NCBI RefSeq assembly: GCF_002165575.1
Contig: NZ_MXQF01000039.1
Coordinates: 1 to 42,357, forward strand
Direction of reading: 5' to 3'
Source of the DNA: Pseudoalteromonas sp. A601
GTDB taxonomy: Bacteria > Pseudomonadota > Gammaproteobacteria > Enterobacterales > Alteromonadaceae
DNA length: 42,357 nucleotides
Below the pieces are notes generated by a model. The model was given only the letters and a program-made list of their open reading frames with translations. It was not told the origin of the DNA and did no database searches. A program made the translations under genes and the position numbers. Positions 24,144 to 32,622 of the stretch are shown piece by piece (positions within the stretch are counted from its first letter, which is position 1; each line of letters opens with the position of its first letter).

Positions 24144-25172
24144 ATGAAAGTAACTATAAATGATGTAGCGAAACTCGCTGGGGTTTCGATGAAAACGGTT
24201 TCGCGAGTAATCAATAAAGAACCTTCTGTACGCAAAAAAACATATGATGTGGTAATGGAGGCAGTTAACGAGCTTAACTACCAGCCTAACCTAGCTGCAC
24301 GTAATTTAGCAGGTACATCATCATTTACCGTTGGTCTTGTTTATGACAACCCAAATGCATACTACGTCATTGATATGCAAAATGGCGTATTATCGCGCTG
24401 CAAAGATGAAGGCTATGAACTGGTTATACACCCTTGTAATTACGCCGATGACAACATGGAGCAAGATATCAAAACCATGATCAAACGCTCCCGCTTAGCC
24501 GGATTAGTGCTCACACCTCCACTTTCAGAGCAAAGTAGCATTACTAATATGTTGGATGAATTAAATATACACTATGTCCGTGTGCTATCAGGTCGACCGA
24601 CTGATGAAGATCAAGATACTTGTATTTATGTAAATGATTACAAAGCGGCCTACGAAATAACCTCTCACTTACTTACACTCGGCCATAAAAACATTGGCTT
24701 TATTTGTGGTGATAAAGAGCATAAATCAACCAGTGAGCGTTTAGAAGGATATAAAGCTGCACTTGAAGATCATAATAGCCAAGCAAACAGTGACTTCATA
24801 TATGACGGGAAATATTCGTTTGAATCAGGTGTTGAAGGTGCTAAAGCGTTATTAGCCGATAATAATAAATTGGCAATCACGGCTATTTTAGGCGGCAACG
24901 ATGAAATGGCTGCAGGCGCTCTGTTTGCTTCGCGTTTAATGGGAATACAAATACCCGAGCAATTATCAATTACCGGCTTTGAGAACTCGCCGTTCTCCCG
25001 TCAAACTTGGCCAAAACTAACAACAGCTCACCAAGAAAATGATGTTATCTCTCAACATGCTGCCCGTTTGCTATTTACTAAAACACGAGGTGCTCGTAAC
25101 CAAGATAAAGAGATTATTACCACATTTACGCCCTCTATTGTAGTCAGAGACAGCTCCGGCCCTAAATTATAA
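24144..25172 (+). CDS. LacI-family transcriptional regulator of sugar catabolism
   Basis: 342 aa from the ATG at 24144, which places the helix-turn-helix at the very N-terminus (KVTINDVAKLAGVSMKTVSRV); the frame is open 15 codons further upstream but without a family match. The hinge helix is NLAARNLAG (about 50-58). The rest is a periplasmic-binding-like ligand domain (VGLVYDNPNAYYV; GGNDEMAAGAL; SITGFENSPFS). It very likely binds TGACARCGYTGTCA operators before pgi, TonB receptor 2 and the orphan promoter at 19309, releasing on a sugar or sugar phosphate. It is divergent from pgi. Which sugar acts as inducer is not known. Confidence 0.9.
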   Translation: MKVTINDVAKLAGVSMKTVSRVINKEPSVRKKTYDVVMEAVNELNYQPNLAARNLAGTSSFTVGLVYDNPNAYYVIDMQNGVLSRCKDEGYELVIHPCNYADDNMEQDIKTMIKRSRLAGLVLTPPLSEQSSITNMLDELNIHYVRVLSGRPTDEDQDTCIYVNDYKAAYEITSHLLTLGHKNIGFICGDKEHKSTSERLEGYKAALEDHNSQANSDFIYDGKYSFESGVEGAKALLADNNKLAITAILGGNDEMAAGALFASRLMGIQIPEQLSITGFENSPFSRQTWPKLTTAHQENDVISQHAARLLFTKTRGARNQDKEIITTFTPSIVVRDSSGPKL

Positions 25173-25186
25173 ATACCCTGCAGACC

Positions 25187-25210
25187 TGGCGCTCAATAGA
25201 TAGAGCGCCA
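25187..25210. terminator. Hairpin between the LacI-family gene and the convergent fusion gene
   Basis: TGGCGCTC (25187-25194) pairs perfectly with GAGCGCCA (25203-25210) over an 8-nt loop. It sits between two convergent stop codons (25172 and 25232). No T run follows, so it is a weak or factor-aided terminator. Confidence 0.5.
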
Positions 25211-25231
25211 CAGTACCTAACTGTGTCGATT

Positions 25232-27502
25232 TTAAACCAACGCCATACCACCATTTAAGTTATAAACCTGCTCAAAACCTAGCTGAGCAAGGTTCACTGC
25301 GGCTTGTTTCGAACGATTACCACTACGACATAATAAAATATAGCACTGTGATTTGCTCAATTGGCCATCACTTAAAGCATTTGCCATTCTGCTCAGTGGT
25401 ATATTAATAACCCGTAGTTTGCTTATATCAAACAACGAAGGTAAGTCATTCGCTCCATGTTCATAAGGCTCGCGGGTATCAATCAAATATGCGTTTGTAT
25501 TACTAAGTAAGTTTTTTGCGTGCGCAACATCTACTTGCAAAGGCGATGCAGTGTCTACTTGTGTCGCATAGCCACATAGATTTTCGAATTTCCCTTTGTC
25601 TTCAATATCACTGGTTTGCTTTTTGCGTGTGAACTCATTCATTGTTATGTGGTTTTTAACGAGATCAGCTAACAGCGGCGTTTGCTGTATTTGCGCCTGC
25701 CAAGTGATTGCAAAGCACTGCTGATAATCATGGCCTGAACAAATTATGCTATCAGGTGATAATCTTTGCTGCAGTTTATTGAGCGAGTCTGCCATTTGCA
25801 TAGCATCTCCACCTTGTAAACAGGTATTACCCAGCCCAGCAGGTAAAAGTAAATCACCACAAAAACAATAGAGCACTTTCTTTGTTTTATTGCAGCGTAA
25901 CAAATAACTTAAACTATCAACACTGTGACCTGGTGTTGCCAGCCGCTCTAACGTGGTCTGCATCAACTCGATAACCGACCCATCCGCTGGCCAACCTAAT
26001 TGATCTGATCCACAAAAGTTTAAATGTGCTGAAAGAGAGGCTTTAAATAGCTCAACTGATGACATACGATCTTGATGTGCATGAGTGTCTAAAATGGCAA
26101 CAACTTGAAGCTTTTGTGTAGTAACTATTTTTTCTAATCGCGGTAATAACTCTGCAATTGGATCTATTATTACTGCTTGGTGTTGGCTCGTAACATACAA
26201 CCAGCAACATGCCCCTTGGTGACGGTACTGTGTTAAACCAAGTGCACAAGCTTCTTGCTGCGGTGATTCAGAATCTGACACGATTAAACAGTTTGCTTGC
26301 AAAATAGATTTAAGGGAGCGAATGCGCTCGCAAGCAAAATTAATATCCGTTTGCGTGGTGGCTGGTCCAAATGATAATCGTAAGGCATTTTCACTTTGCC
26401 AGTTAGACTTCCCCATTGCATCTAAAACAAAGCTTCTACTGGCTCCTGAACTACACGCTGAGCCACCGCTAATGCGTATGCCTGCTGCATCAAATAAGTC
26501 CATCACTTCTTTACTACTCAACTCATTAACAGAGAAGTTAAGCGTAGTGGGAACACTGTTTTCAAATTTATGATTGAATGTCAATTGACCAAATGTGTAC
26601 TGTAGTGCATTGTGTAATTTTTCTCGATAATCATGCAATACGCTGAGTGGCTTAAACGTGTCATCTGTCTCATCTAGTAACAAATTAAACAGCTTATTAA
26701 GACCTGCGATCCCCGGTAAATTTTCAGTGCCAGAGCGCATACCGCTTTCTTGACCTCCCCCGGCAATAAATGGCGTATATGCACTGCCCTGACGAATATA
26801 GAGCACACCGATTCCTTTCGGAGCATATAATTTGTGCCCAGAAAACGGCGCATAGTCTATCGTTGTTGTACTGAGCTCTAATGCTGTTTTACCTAACGCT
26901 TGAACGCAATCAACCATCCATGCAACGTCCGTGTTTTTTGCACGAATGACTGCCTCTATTGCGGTTAAGTCTTGATAGACACCCGTTTCATTATTCACCG
27001 CCATGGTACAAATCATCAATGCTTTGTCGGCATGTTGTGCAATAAAATCTAAATCTAAAATACCCTCACTTGAAACGGGTATGGCAAGAACTTGCGCATT
27101 GATCCCTAAGACTTCATTCCAATGAATTAATGTATTTGGCACTGCTTTATGCTCAGTTGCCCCATAAAGTAAAACCGGTTTATCAATCGAGTGATTTTTT
27201 GCGGCTATTAGTGTAGAAACAACAGCCGTTTGAATACCTTCTGTCGCACCAGAGGTAAATAAAATATCACCATCATGCGCACCAATCACTGCTCGCGCTC
27301 GATTACGAGTTTGTTCTAATAAATGTTTGGCTTGAATACCAGTAATGTGCGAAGACGATGGATTACCAAAGCAAATTTGCATCGTATGAGAAACAACCTC
27401 TGCAATGCAAGGCAACACGGGCGTTGTTGCGTTTGCATCAAGGTAAATTTGTGATGTTGAATCAGTTGAAAGTAAAAGATCAGACATTAAAAAACGCACC
27501 AT
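25232..27502 (-). CDS. Fusion: cysteine desulfurase - ETHE1-like persulfide dioxygenase - rhodanese
   Basis: 756 aa with three sulfur domains in one chain. Residues about 18-400 are a class V PLP enzyme of NifS/IscS type: ATEH (H118), PLP lysine K224 in SGHKLYAPKG, mobile-loop cysteine C350 in GGSACSSG. Residues about 403-610 are a metallo-beta-lactamase fold closest to ETHE1: THAHQD (H474), TPGH (H526), CGD (D550) and GHDY (H591) keep the mononuclear iron triad, while the HxHxDH final histidine is R479. Residues about 655-756 are a rhodanese with active-site C725 in CRSGNRS. A likely task is to take sulfur from cysteine, handle the persulfide and oxidise or transfer it. An alternative start is the ATG at 27487. 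It lies 99 bp downstream of the perM-like gene. Confidence 0.88.
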   Translation of the reverse strand: MVRFLMSDLLLSTDSTSQIYLDANATTPVLPCIAEVVSHTMQICFGNPSSSHITGIQAKHLLEQTRNRARAVIGAHDGDILFTSGATEGIQTAVVSTLIAAKNHSIDKPVLLYGATEHKAVPNTLIHWNEVLGINAQVLAIPVSSEGILDLDFIAQHADKALMICTMAVNNETGVYQDLTAIEAVIRAKNTDVAWMVDCVQALGKTALELSTTTIDYAPFSGHKLYAPKGIGVLYIRQGSAYTPFIAGGGQESGMRSGTENLPGIAGLNKLFNLLLDETDDTFKPLSVLHDYREKLHNALQYTFGQLTFNHKFENSVPTTLNFSVNELSSKEVMDLFDAAGIRISGGSACSSGASRSFVLDAMGKSNWQSENALRLSFGPATTQTDINFACERIRSLKSILQANCLIVSDSESPQQEACALGLTQYRHQGACCWLYVTSQHQAVIIDPIAELLPRLEKIVTTQKLQVVAILDTHAHQDRMSSVELFKASLSAHLNFCGSDQLGWPADGSVIELMQTTLERLATPGHSVDSLSYLLRCNKTKKVLYCFCGDLLLPAGLGNTCLQGGDAMQMADSLNKLQQRLSPDSIICSGHDYQQCFAITWQAQIQQTPLLADLVKNHITMNEFTRKKQTSDIEDKGKFENLCGYATQVDTASPLQVDVAHAKNLLSNTNAYLIDTREPYEHGANDLPSLFDISKLRVINIPLSRMANALSDGQLSKSQCYILLCRSGNRSKQAAVNLAQLGFEQVYNLNGGMALV

Positions 27503-27601
27503 ATTACTAAAAGATATATCTTATAACACATTCTACATAAATTTTATGTGCTGCGTAATAATCAATTCATCTCTATGGTGCGCTATCTATACCATTTAAG
27601 A

Positions 27602-28699
27602 CTAAAGCTGTTGATTATGCTCAATCAGTTGCTCTTCTTGCTTGCTCGACCATGCATTAATTAGTGCCTTTACGAGTGAAGCGAGAGGGATCGCAAAAAA
27701 CACGCCCCAGAACCCCCAAAGCCCACCAAAAAATAGCACCGCAACAATAATAAATACCGGGTTTAAGTCTACCGCTTCAGAAAACAACAACGGTACCAAT
27801 ACATTGCCATCAAGCGCTTGAATAATGCCGTATACAATTAAAATGGTCCAAAACTGTGTTTCTACGCCAAACTGGAACAACGCCACTGCTGCAACGGGGA
27901 TTGTAACTAAAGCAGCACCTACAAAAGGGATCAGTACAGAAAAACCAACGAGCACACCAAGCAGTGCTGCATAACGAAGATCTAGGACTGTAAAAGCAAT
28001 AAACGATGCCGAACCCACAATTAAAATTTCAAACACTTTGCCACGAATATAATTCATAATTTGCTGATTCATTTCGTGCCAAACCTGTAAAATCAAGCGA
28101 CGCTGTTTAGGTATCAATTTTTCTGCGCTCGTTATTAATTCGAGTTTGTCCTTTAGCATAAAAAATACTAACAAAGGCACTAAAATCAAATAAATAAGCC
28201 AAGCAGCTACATCTTTAAGTGAGGTCAATGATGCAGAGAGCACGACTTGACCAAATTCAATTACTTTATTTTCAACATTAGCAACTACAGACTGCACTTG
28301 CTCTGCAGTAATGAGGCTTGGATAATCATCCGGTAATTGCAATAAAAATGCTTTACCTTGCTCTATCATGTGTGGAGATTCTTGTACTAGATTACTAGTC
28401 TGTTGCCACAAAACTGGACCCATCCCTATAATTAATGTCAGCATTACACTTGTAAACACCAGCATAACAAGAATTGTTGCGGTAAAGCGGCGTAACCCTA
28501 AACGCTCAAGATGAACAACAGGCCAATCTAATAAATAAGCAATCACTAACGCAACTAATACTGGCACGATCAATGAGCCAAAGAAGTAAAACAACGCCAT
28601 AAGCGCAATTAATAAAAAAAGTAAGGTAACTGAGTGAGGATCTGAAAACTTTCGTTCGTACCAGATTTTTACATATTCAAACACGTAATGGCTCCACAA
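27602..28699 (-). CDS. perM: AI-2E / PerM family inner-membrane transporter
   Basis: 365 aa with about eight hydrophobic segments: a pair at the N-terminus (VTLLFLLIALMALFYFFGSL; VLVALVIAYLLDW), a soluble helical part (about 110-165), then a block of segments including VLVGFSVLIPFVGAALV and ALDGNVLVPLLFSEAVDLNPVFII, the conserved C-terminal signature of the family. E. coli PerM has no settled substrate; the AI-2 export idea comes from TqsA. The ATG overlaps the end of the TusA-like gene by 23 bp, so the pair is translationally coupled. No upstream promoter of its own is evident. Confidence 0.85.
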   Translation of the reverse strand: MWSHYVFEYVKIWYERKFSDPHSVTLLFLLIALMALFYFFGSLIVPVLVALVIAYLLDWPVVHLERLGLRRFTATILVMLVFTSVMLTLIIGMGPVLWQQTSNLVQESPHMIEQGKAFLLQLPDDYPSLITAEQVQSVVANVENKVIEFGQVVLSASLTSLKDVAAWLIYLILVPLLVFFMLKDKLELITSAEKLIPKQRRLILQVWHEMNQQIMNYIRGKVFEILIVGSASFIAFTVLDLRYAALLGVLVGFSVLIPFVGAALVTIPVAAVALFQFGVETQFWTILIVYGIIQALDGNVLVPLLFSEAVDLNPVFIIVAVLFFGGLWGFWGVFFAIPLASLVKALINAWSSKQEEQLIEHNQQL

Positions 28700-28895
28700 A
28701 TAACAGCCCTAGCTGCGGCTCTAATTTGTATTGATAATGATGTTTTTGCAAAAAACGTTCTATATCTGACGTAGATTGCTCTATTGAAAAAATAAATTTA
28801 ATCGGCCGCATGTTACAGTTTGCCTGTTTTAAGCCTAACTTAAATTGAATAAATTGCTGCGGACAATTATATGTTCGTAAATCGAATTCTAACAT
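28677..28895 (-). CDS. TusA/SirA-like sulfur-carrier protein
   Basis: About 72 aa. FDLRTYNCPQQFIQFKLGL matches the N-terminal strand-helix of TusA (LxxxGLxCPxPxxxxK), with the sulfur-accepting cysteine kept but CPxP changed to CPQQ. The middle and end are divergent (KFIFSIEQSTSDIERFLQ resembles the TusA second half). I prefer the ATG at 28895, ten bases after GGGAG; the ATG at 28904 is too close to that ribosome site. TusA accepts persulfide sulfur from a cysteine desulfurase; a cysteine-desulfurase fusion lies two genes downstream, with the perM-like gene (overlap 23 bp) between. Confidence 0.7.
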   Translation of the reverse strand: MLEFDLRTYNCPQQFIQFKLGLKQANCNMRPIKFIFSIEQSTSDIERFLQKHHYQYKLEPQLGLLFVEPLRV

Positions 28896-28992
28896 AACTC
28901 GCATTCTCCCAAGATAAAATGCACAAAAAGTCTCATTACGCTGGTCTGTTGCTGAGTGTATTTGAAATTTTTCTTAAAACCCGCAGCGCAAT

Positions 28993-29027
28993 AGTTTATC
29001 CTTAGTAAATAAACTGTAGTAAGGATA
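28993..29027 (+). promoter_or_regulatory. Alternative hairpins covering the ribosome site of the next gene
   Basis: TATCCTTA (28997-29004) can pair with TAAGGATA (29020-29027), which contains the AAGGA ribosome site of the gene starting at 29033. AGTTTAT (28993-28999) can instead pair with ATAAACT (29009-29015). The two stems share 28997-28999 and exclude each other, the layout of a translational switch. Whether the region is transcribed in this form is not known. Confidence 0.35.
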
Positions 29028-29032
29028 TATTC

Positions 29033-29698
29033 ATGCCCGGGACGCATAATAAAGCGCTACTACCAAGTAATCCAACTTTAAAAGAGATTAACTGGTATAA
29101 AAAGCAAATAAATTGGGGTGAATTACCACCATTTTATCATATGGTTGCGTCTTCAGTTAGTGAATCTGAGGGCATCTTAGAGCATGGCTTTGATAACGCC
29201 GTTAAGCGCTTAATAGATAAACGCAATTGGAACTTAGACATACTCGAAGGCTTTGAAAATTCACTCGGTGAAATCCATTGTGATAAAAAACCGCGCATAG
29301 CTTTGCATCAAATTTTTACTGACCGAGGTTTTGAACTATGGGCGCTTCCCTACGCTAAGGAAGTTACAATAGATCAATATGTAAAAGATAACCGCTTTAT
29401 GGAGTTTAAAGTATGGGATCCTGTCACCATGAAAAGCCTGATCCGAATAAATCAATTACATAAGTTTATCGGGTTTTATTTTGAACGTGGTGATAAGGCC
29501 GATAAAGCTTTGATCCTCCACGCTCACAAAACAGTACATAAAATTATTACTTTTTTACAAAGAGAATTGAACGTAGTAAAGCTCGATGGTGTCACAATAA
29601 AAGATTTCTACCAATTGTGTGAAAAAGACAGCCGTGCATGCAGTGATGAAATTGATATAGCAAAACTGATGCTTGGCGACACAATCAACAAGGAATAA
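29033..29698 (+). CDS. Conserved-looking protein of unknown function upstream of bepA
   Basis: 221 aa, no signal peptide or membrane segment, aromatic-rich and mildly basic. I recognise no domain. Features: NWYKKQINWGELPPFYHM near the N-terminus, a central FTDRGFELWALPYAKEVTIDQY, and a helical part with HAHKTVHKIITFLQREL. AAGGA lies seven bases before the ATG, inside a possible hairpin. Its stop codon ends two bases before the bepA start, and the bepA ribosome site is within its last codons, so it shares the bepA transcript. A role in the envelope-stress context of bepA is possible but not supported by any visible motif. Confidence 0.7.
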   Translation: MPGTHNKALLPSNPTLKEINWYKKQINWGELPPFYHMVASSVSESEGILEHGFDNAVKRLIDKRNWNLDILEGFENSLGEIHCDKKPRIALHQIFTDRGFELWALPYAKEVTIDQYVKDNRFMEFKVWDPVTMKSLIRINQLHKFIGFYFERGDKADKALILHAHKTVHKIITFLQRELNVVKLDGVTIKDFYQLCEKDSRACSDEIDIAKLMLGDTINKE

Positions 29699-29699
29699 A

Positions 29700-31160
29700 A
29701 TGCGATTAAAATCAGCCTTTATCACCGCAATTAGTGCGTTGTTTACGATAAGCGTACTTAGCAGTGAGCCTTTAAAGGCACAAACTAACTTCAAACTACC
29801 AGATTTAGGTACTTCTGCATTACAAGCTTTACCACTTGAAAAAGAACAAGCGATTGGTGAAGTAATGATGATGCAAATTCGAGGTTCATCCCCCGTTATT
29901 AACGATCCTGTACTTGATGAATATTTAACAACCCTTGGTCGAAAGTTAGTGGCTAACGCTAATGATGTACGCTTCTCTTTTTCTTTTTTCTGGATCAATA
30001 ACCCTGAGATCAATGCCTTTGCTTTTTACGGTGGTCATGTAGGTGTACATACAGGGTTAATGGCACAATCAGATAATGAAAGTCAATTTGCGTCCGTACT
30101 AGGCCATGAAATTGCTCACGTCACACAGCGCCACCTAGCTCGTAGAATTCAACAGCAGCAAGATAATAGCGCACTCACAATTGCGGGGATGATAGCCGGT
30201 ATTTTAGCCAGCGTTGTATCGCCTGACGCAGGTATTGCTATTATTTCGGCAAACCAAACTCAAGCCGCCTTTAGCCAACTAACGCATAGTCGCTCAGCTG
30301 AACAAGAAGCGGATCGGATTGGTATGCAAACACTTAACAATGCTGGTTTTGACCCCTATGCATCGAGCGAATTTTTAACCAAACTTGCTGCTCAACTTCG
30401 CTACAAATATAAACCTCCAGCGTTCTTACTTACTCACCCACTCCCTGAATCTAGGGTATCCGATGTACGTTTGCGCGCACAACAATATGATAAACGTCAG
30501 TACCCGACTAGTTTAGAGTTTAATTTGGCAAAAAGCCGTGTGATTGCCCGCTATCATCATAAACCTAAAGATGCTGAAAATTTATTTAGAAAACTCATTA
30601 AAGACAATAATTTTTACAATACCACTGCACTTAAATATGGATTGGGAATTAGTTTACTTGATCAAAAAAAATTAGATGATGCAGCAGAGATATTAGAAGA
30701 ATTACTTGCGTCGGATCCGAAAAACCTCTTTTACATTGATACTCATACCGATTTACTTATTGCCCAAAAAAAGGCTGACGAAGCAGTTAATTTTTTAGCG
30801 AAGCTGCACGACAATCGACCTAATAACCAAGTAATTACCTTAAACTACGCTAATGCGGCTTTAGAAGCAGAACAGTACCCTGTAGCAGAGCAGCTGCTAA
30901 AATCTTTTTTACTTGAAAAGCCAGATCATAACTTGGCGAAACAATTACTCGCTGATACCTACAAAAAACAAAATAACTTGGCTGCGTATCACGAAGCAAA
31001 TGCTGATGTACTAGCCCAGTATGGTGCGTATTTAAAAGCGGCTGACGAAGTGCAAAAAGCGTTAAATTTTGTCGAGCCGCAAGAGCTGGTTAAACAACAG
31101 AGATTAAAAGCGTTACTAACACAATATAGGCAAATGCAAAAAGAACTCGCGAGACTTTAA
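29700..31160 (+). CDS. bepA: Outer-membrane protein assembly metalloprotease/chaperone BepA (M48)
   Basis: 486 aa from ATG 29700 with AAGGA seven bases upstream; nine further codons upstream are open but precede the signal peptide wrongly. Signal peptide 1-27 (ends LKAQT). M48 zinc site HEIAH at 136-140 (GHEIAHVTQRHLARR), third ligand in the EQEADRIGM stretch, as in E. coli BepA, also with HExxH at 136-140. The C-terminal half holds TPR repeats (from about 300). It works in the periplasm on LptD and misassembled outer-membrane proteins. arsC follows after 53 bp, as in E. coli yfgC-yfgD. Confidence 0.94.
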   Translation: MRLKSAFITAISALFTISVLSSEPLKAQTNFKLPDLGTSALQALPLEKEQAIGEVMMMQIRGSSPVINDPVLDEYLTTLGRKLVANANDVRFSFSFFWINNPEINAFAFYGGHVGVHTGLMAQSDNESQFASVLGHEIAHVTQRHLARRIQQQQDNSALTIAGMIAGILASVVSPDAGIAIISANQTQAAFSQLTHSRSAEQEADRIGMQTLNNAGFDPYASSEFLTKLAAQLRYKYKPPAFLLTHPLPESRVSDVRLRAQQYDKRQYPTSLEFNLAKSRVIARYHHKPKDAENLFRKLIKDNNFYNTTALKYGLGISLLDQKKLDDAAEILEELLASDPKNLFYIDTHTDLLIAQKKADEAVNFLAKLHDNRPNNQVITLNYANAALEAEQYPVAEQLLKSFLLEKPDHNLAKQLLADTYKKQNNLAAYHEANADVLAQYGAYLKAADEVQKALNFVEPQELVKQQRLKALLTQYRQMQKELARL

Positions 31161-31168
31161 GTCTCGCG
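31148..31168. terminator. Palindrome across the bepA stop codon
   Basis: CGCGAGACTT (31148-31157) and AAGTCTCGCG (31159-31168) form a perfect 10-bp inverted repeat around one base, covering the bepA TAA. No T tract follows, so it may attenuate or stabilise the mRNA rather than end it fully, with arsC starting 46 bp later. Confidence 0.45.
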
Positions 31169-31213
31169 TCAGTTGCCCTAAAATAGCCCCACTTTAGTTA
31201 AAGGATATTTATT

Positions 31214-31561
31214 ATGTCAGTCTCTATTTATCATAATCCACGTTGTTCTAAATCTCGTGAAACACTTGCATTACTTGAAGAAAAGTCAATAACTCCAGAC
31301 GTTATCGAGTACTTAAAAACGCCATTAAATGAAGCTCAACTAAAAACACTTATAGACCAATTAGGGTTTAATTCTGCTCGTCAGATGATGCGTACCAAAG
31401 AAGACATATACAAAGAGCTCAATTTAAAAGAGCAAACAAACGAAGATGCGCTTATCAAAGCAATGGTGCAAAATCCTAAATTAATTGAACGTCCTATTGT
31501 GGTTAACAACAATAAAGCAGCCATTGGTCGTCCTCCTGAAAATGTATTAAGCGTACTTTAA
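31214..31561 (+). CDS. arsC: Arsenate reductase, glutaredoxin-dependent (ArsC family)
   Basis: 115 aa, thioredoxin-fold. The catalytic motif HNPRCSKSRETL (7-18) carries the active cysteine C11, and the RPIVVNNNKAAIGRPPENV stretch holds the arginines that bind arsenate in this family. No other ars gene is near, and the place next to bepA equals that of E. coli yfgD, so this is the housekeeping paralogue; arsenate may not be the main substrate. A clear ribosome site (AAAGGAT) precedes the ATG. The stop shares one base with wrbA (TAATG). Confidence 0.92.
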   Translation: MSVSIYHNPRCSKSRETLALLEEKSITPDVIEYLKTPLNEAQLKTLIDQLGFNSARQMMRTKEDIYKELNLKEQTNEDALIKAMVQNPKLIERPIVVNNNKAAIGRPPENVLSVL

Positions 31562-32115
31562 TGCAACCAACTATTATTGTTCTTTACCACTCGAGCCACG
31601 GCTCTGTTGCAGCTATGGCACATGAAATTGCCGATGCCATTGAATTACAAGGCGGTACCGCCTTACTACGTACTTTTGTCGTTAAAAACCCTGAAGATAT
31701 TGTTATCAGTAAAGAAGAACTAATAAGCTGTCATGGACTGGCCTTTGGTACTCCAACCCGGTTTGGCATGATGGCTTCGCAAGCGAAAACATTTTGGGAG
31801 ACCACCAGTGATTTATGGCTAAAGGGTCAGCTGATTGATAAACCCGCTTGCGTGTTTTCATCGTCAAGTAGTATGCATGGTGGAAATGAAGCTACGTTAT
31901 TGAATTTATCATTGCCACTTTTACACCATGGAATGATGTTGATGGGTGTCCCTTATGAAGTTCCTGAGTTGCTCGCAACACAATCCGGCGGTACCCCCTA
32001 CGGTGCCAGCCATGTAGCTGGCTCAAGTAACAACGCCCAACTGAGTAAAGACGAAATCAAAATTTGCCAAAGTGTTGGCCAAAGACTGGTTAAAATCACG
32101 AGAAAATTACAATGA
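31561..32115 (+). CDS. wrbA: NAD(P)H:quinone oxidoreductase, WrbA family
   Basis: 184 aa flavodoxin-like protein. The FMN phosphate loop is YHSSHGSVAAMA (9-20); GTPTRFGMMASQAKTFWETT (63-82) and SSSSSMHGGNEATL, then YGASHVAG (about 142-149), are WrbA family marks. It reduces quinones by two electrons, limiting radical formation. Start and end overlap both neighbours (TAATG with arsC, ATGA with the DUF2069 gene), so the three are translationally coupled. Confidence 0.92.
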   Translation: MQPTIIVLYHSSHGSVAAMAHEIADAIELQGGTALLRTFVVKNPEDIVISKEELISCHGLAFGTPTRFGMMASQAKTFWETTSDLWLKGQLIDKPACVFSSSSSMHGGNEATLLNLSLPLLHHGMMLMGVPYEVPELLATQSGGTPYGASHVAGSSNNAQLSKDEIKICQSVGQRLVKITRKLQ

Positions 32116-32564
32116 CAACTGAAAAAACTACCAGCGTAGCTAAGAAGCCACTGACGATTCGATTTCAGCGTATAGCATTGTTTGGCTACTTTGGGCTTTT
32201 AATATTGATGCCAATATGGCTTTATTTAATAGCACCACGTGAAGGCCACAGTAATGGCTTTATTTTTGCTGTTTATATTCTACCTTTACTCCTACCTTTA
32301 AAAGGCATTTTACAAGACAAGCCTTATACGTATGCATGGGCAAACTTTATTGTCATGTTTTATTTCATCCATGGCTTTACATTATTATGGGTTGCTCAAG
32401 GTCAGCTTATCTGGGTATTACTGGAATTACTATTCGCAAGTGCCATGTTTATAGGGTGTACTTACTATGCTCGTCATCGAGGCCAAGAGTTAGGGCTTAA
32501 GATACGTAAGCTAAAAGAAGAGCTTGCAGAAGAGAAAGCCGCACATGAACACAACAAAGATTAA
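32112..32564 (+). CDS. DUF2069 family inner-membrane protein
   Basis: 150 aa, four hydrophobic segments (about 22-42, 50-68, 77-99, 100-116), then a charged coiled-coil-like tail rich in K and E (IRKLKEELAEEKAAHEH). It matches DUF2069 proteins, which follow wrbA in many gammaproteobacteria. Function unknown. The ATG overlaps the wrbA stop by four bases. A bidirectional terminator follows. Confidence 0.87.
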   Translation: MTTEKTTSVAKKPLTIRFQRIALFGYFGLLILMPIWLYLIAPREGHSNGFIFAVYILPLLLPLKGILQDKPYTYAWANFIVMFYFIHGFTLLWVAQGQLIWVLLELLFASAMFIGCTYYARHRGQELGLKIRKLKEELAEEKAAHEHNKD

Positions 32565-32580
32565 TCCTAATTCCAAACAA

Positions 32581-32608
32581 AAAACGCGCTAAATAGCGCG
32601 TTTTTTTT
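32581..32608. terminator. Bidirectional Rho-independent terminator
   Basis: AAAACGCGCT (32581-32590) pairs with AGCGCGTTTT (32595-32604) over AAAT, with T to 32608 on the plus strand and an A run on the left that serves the minus strand. It separates the convergent DUF2069 and ankyrin genes. Confidence 0.92.
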
Positions 32609-32622
32609 GCACCTCTGCGAAG

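Noticed and set aside
29555..30013. Open frame of 152 codons on the minus strand
   Set aside because: It is antisense to the end of the 221-aa gene and the start of bepA, both of which are well supported; it has no family features.
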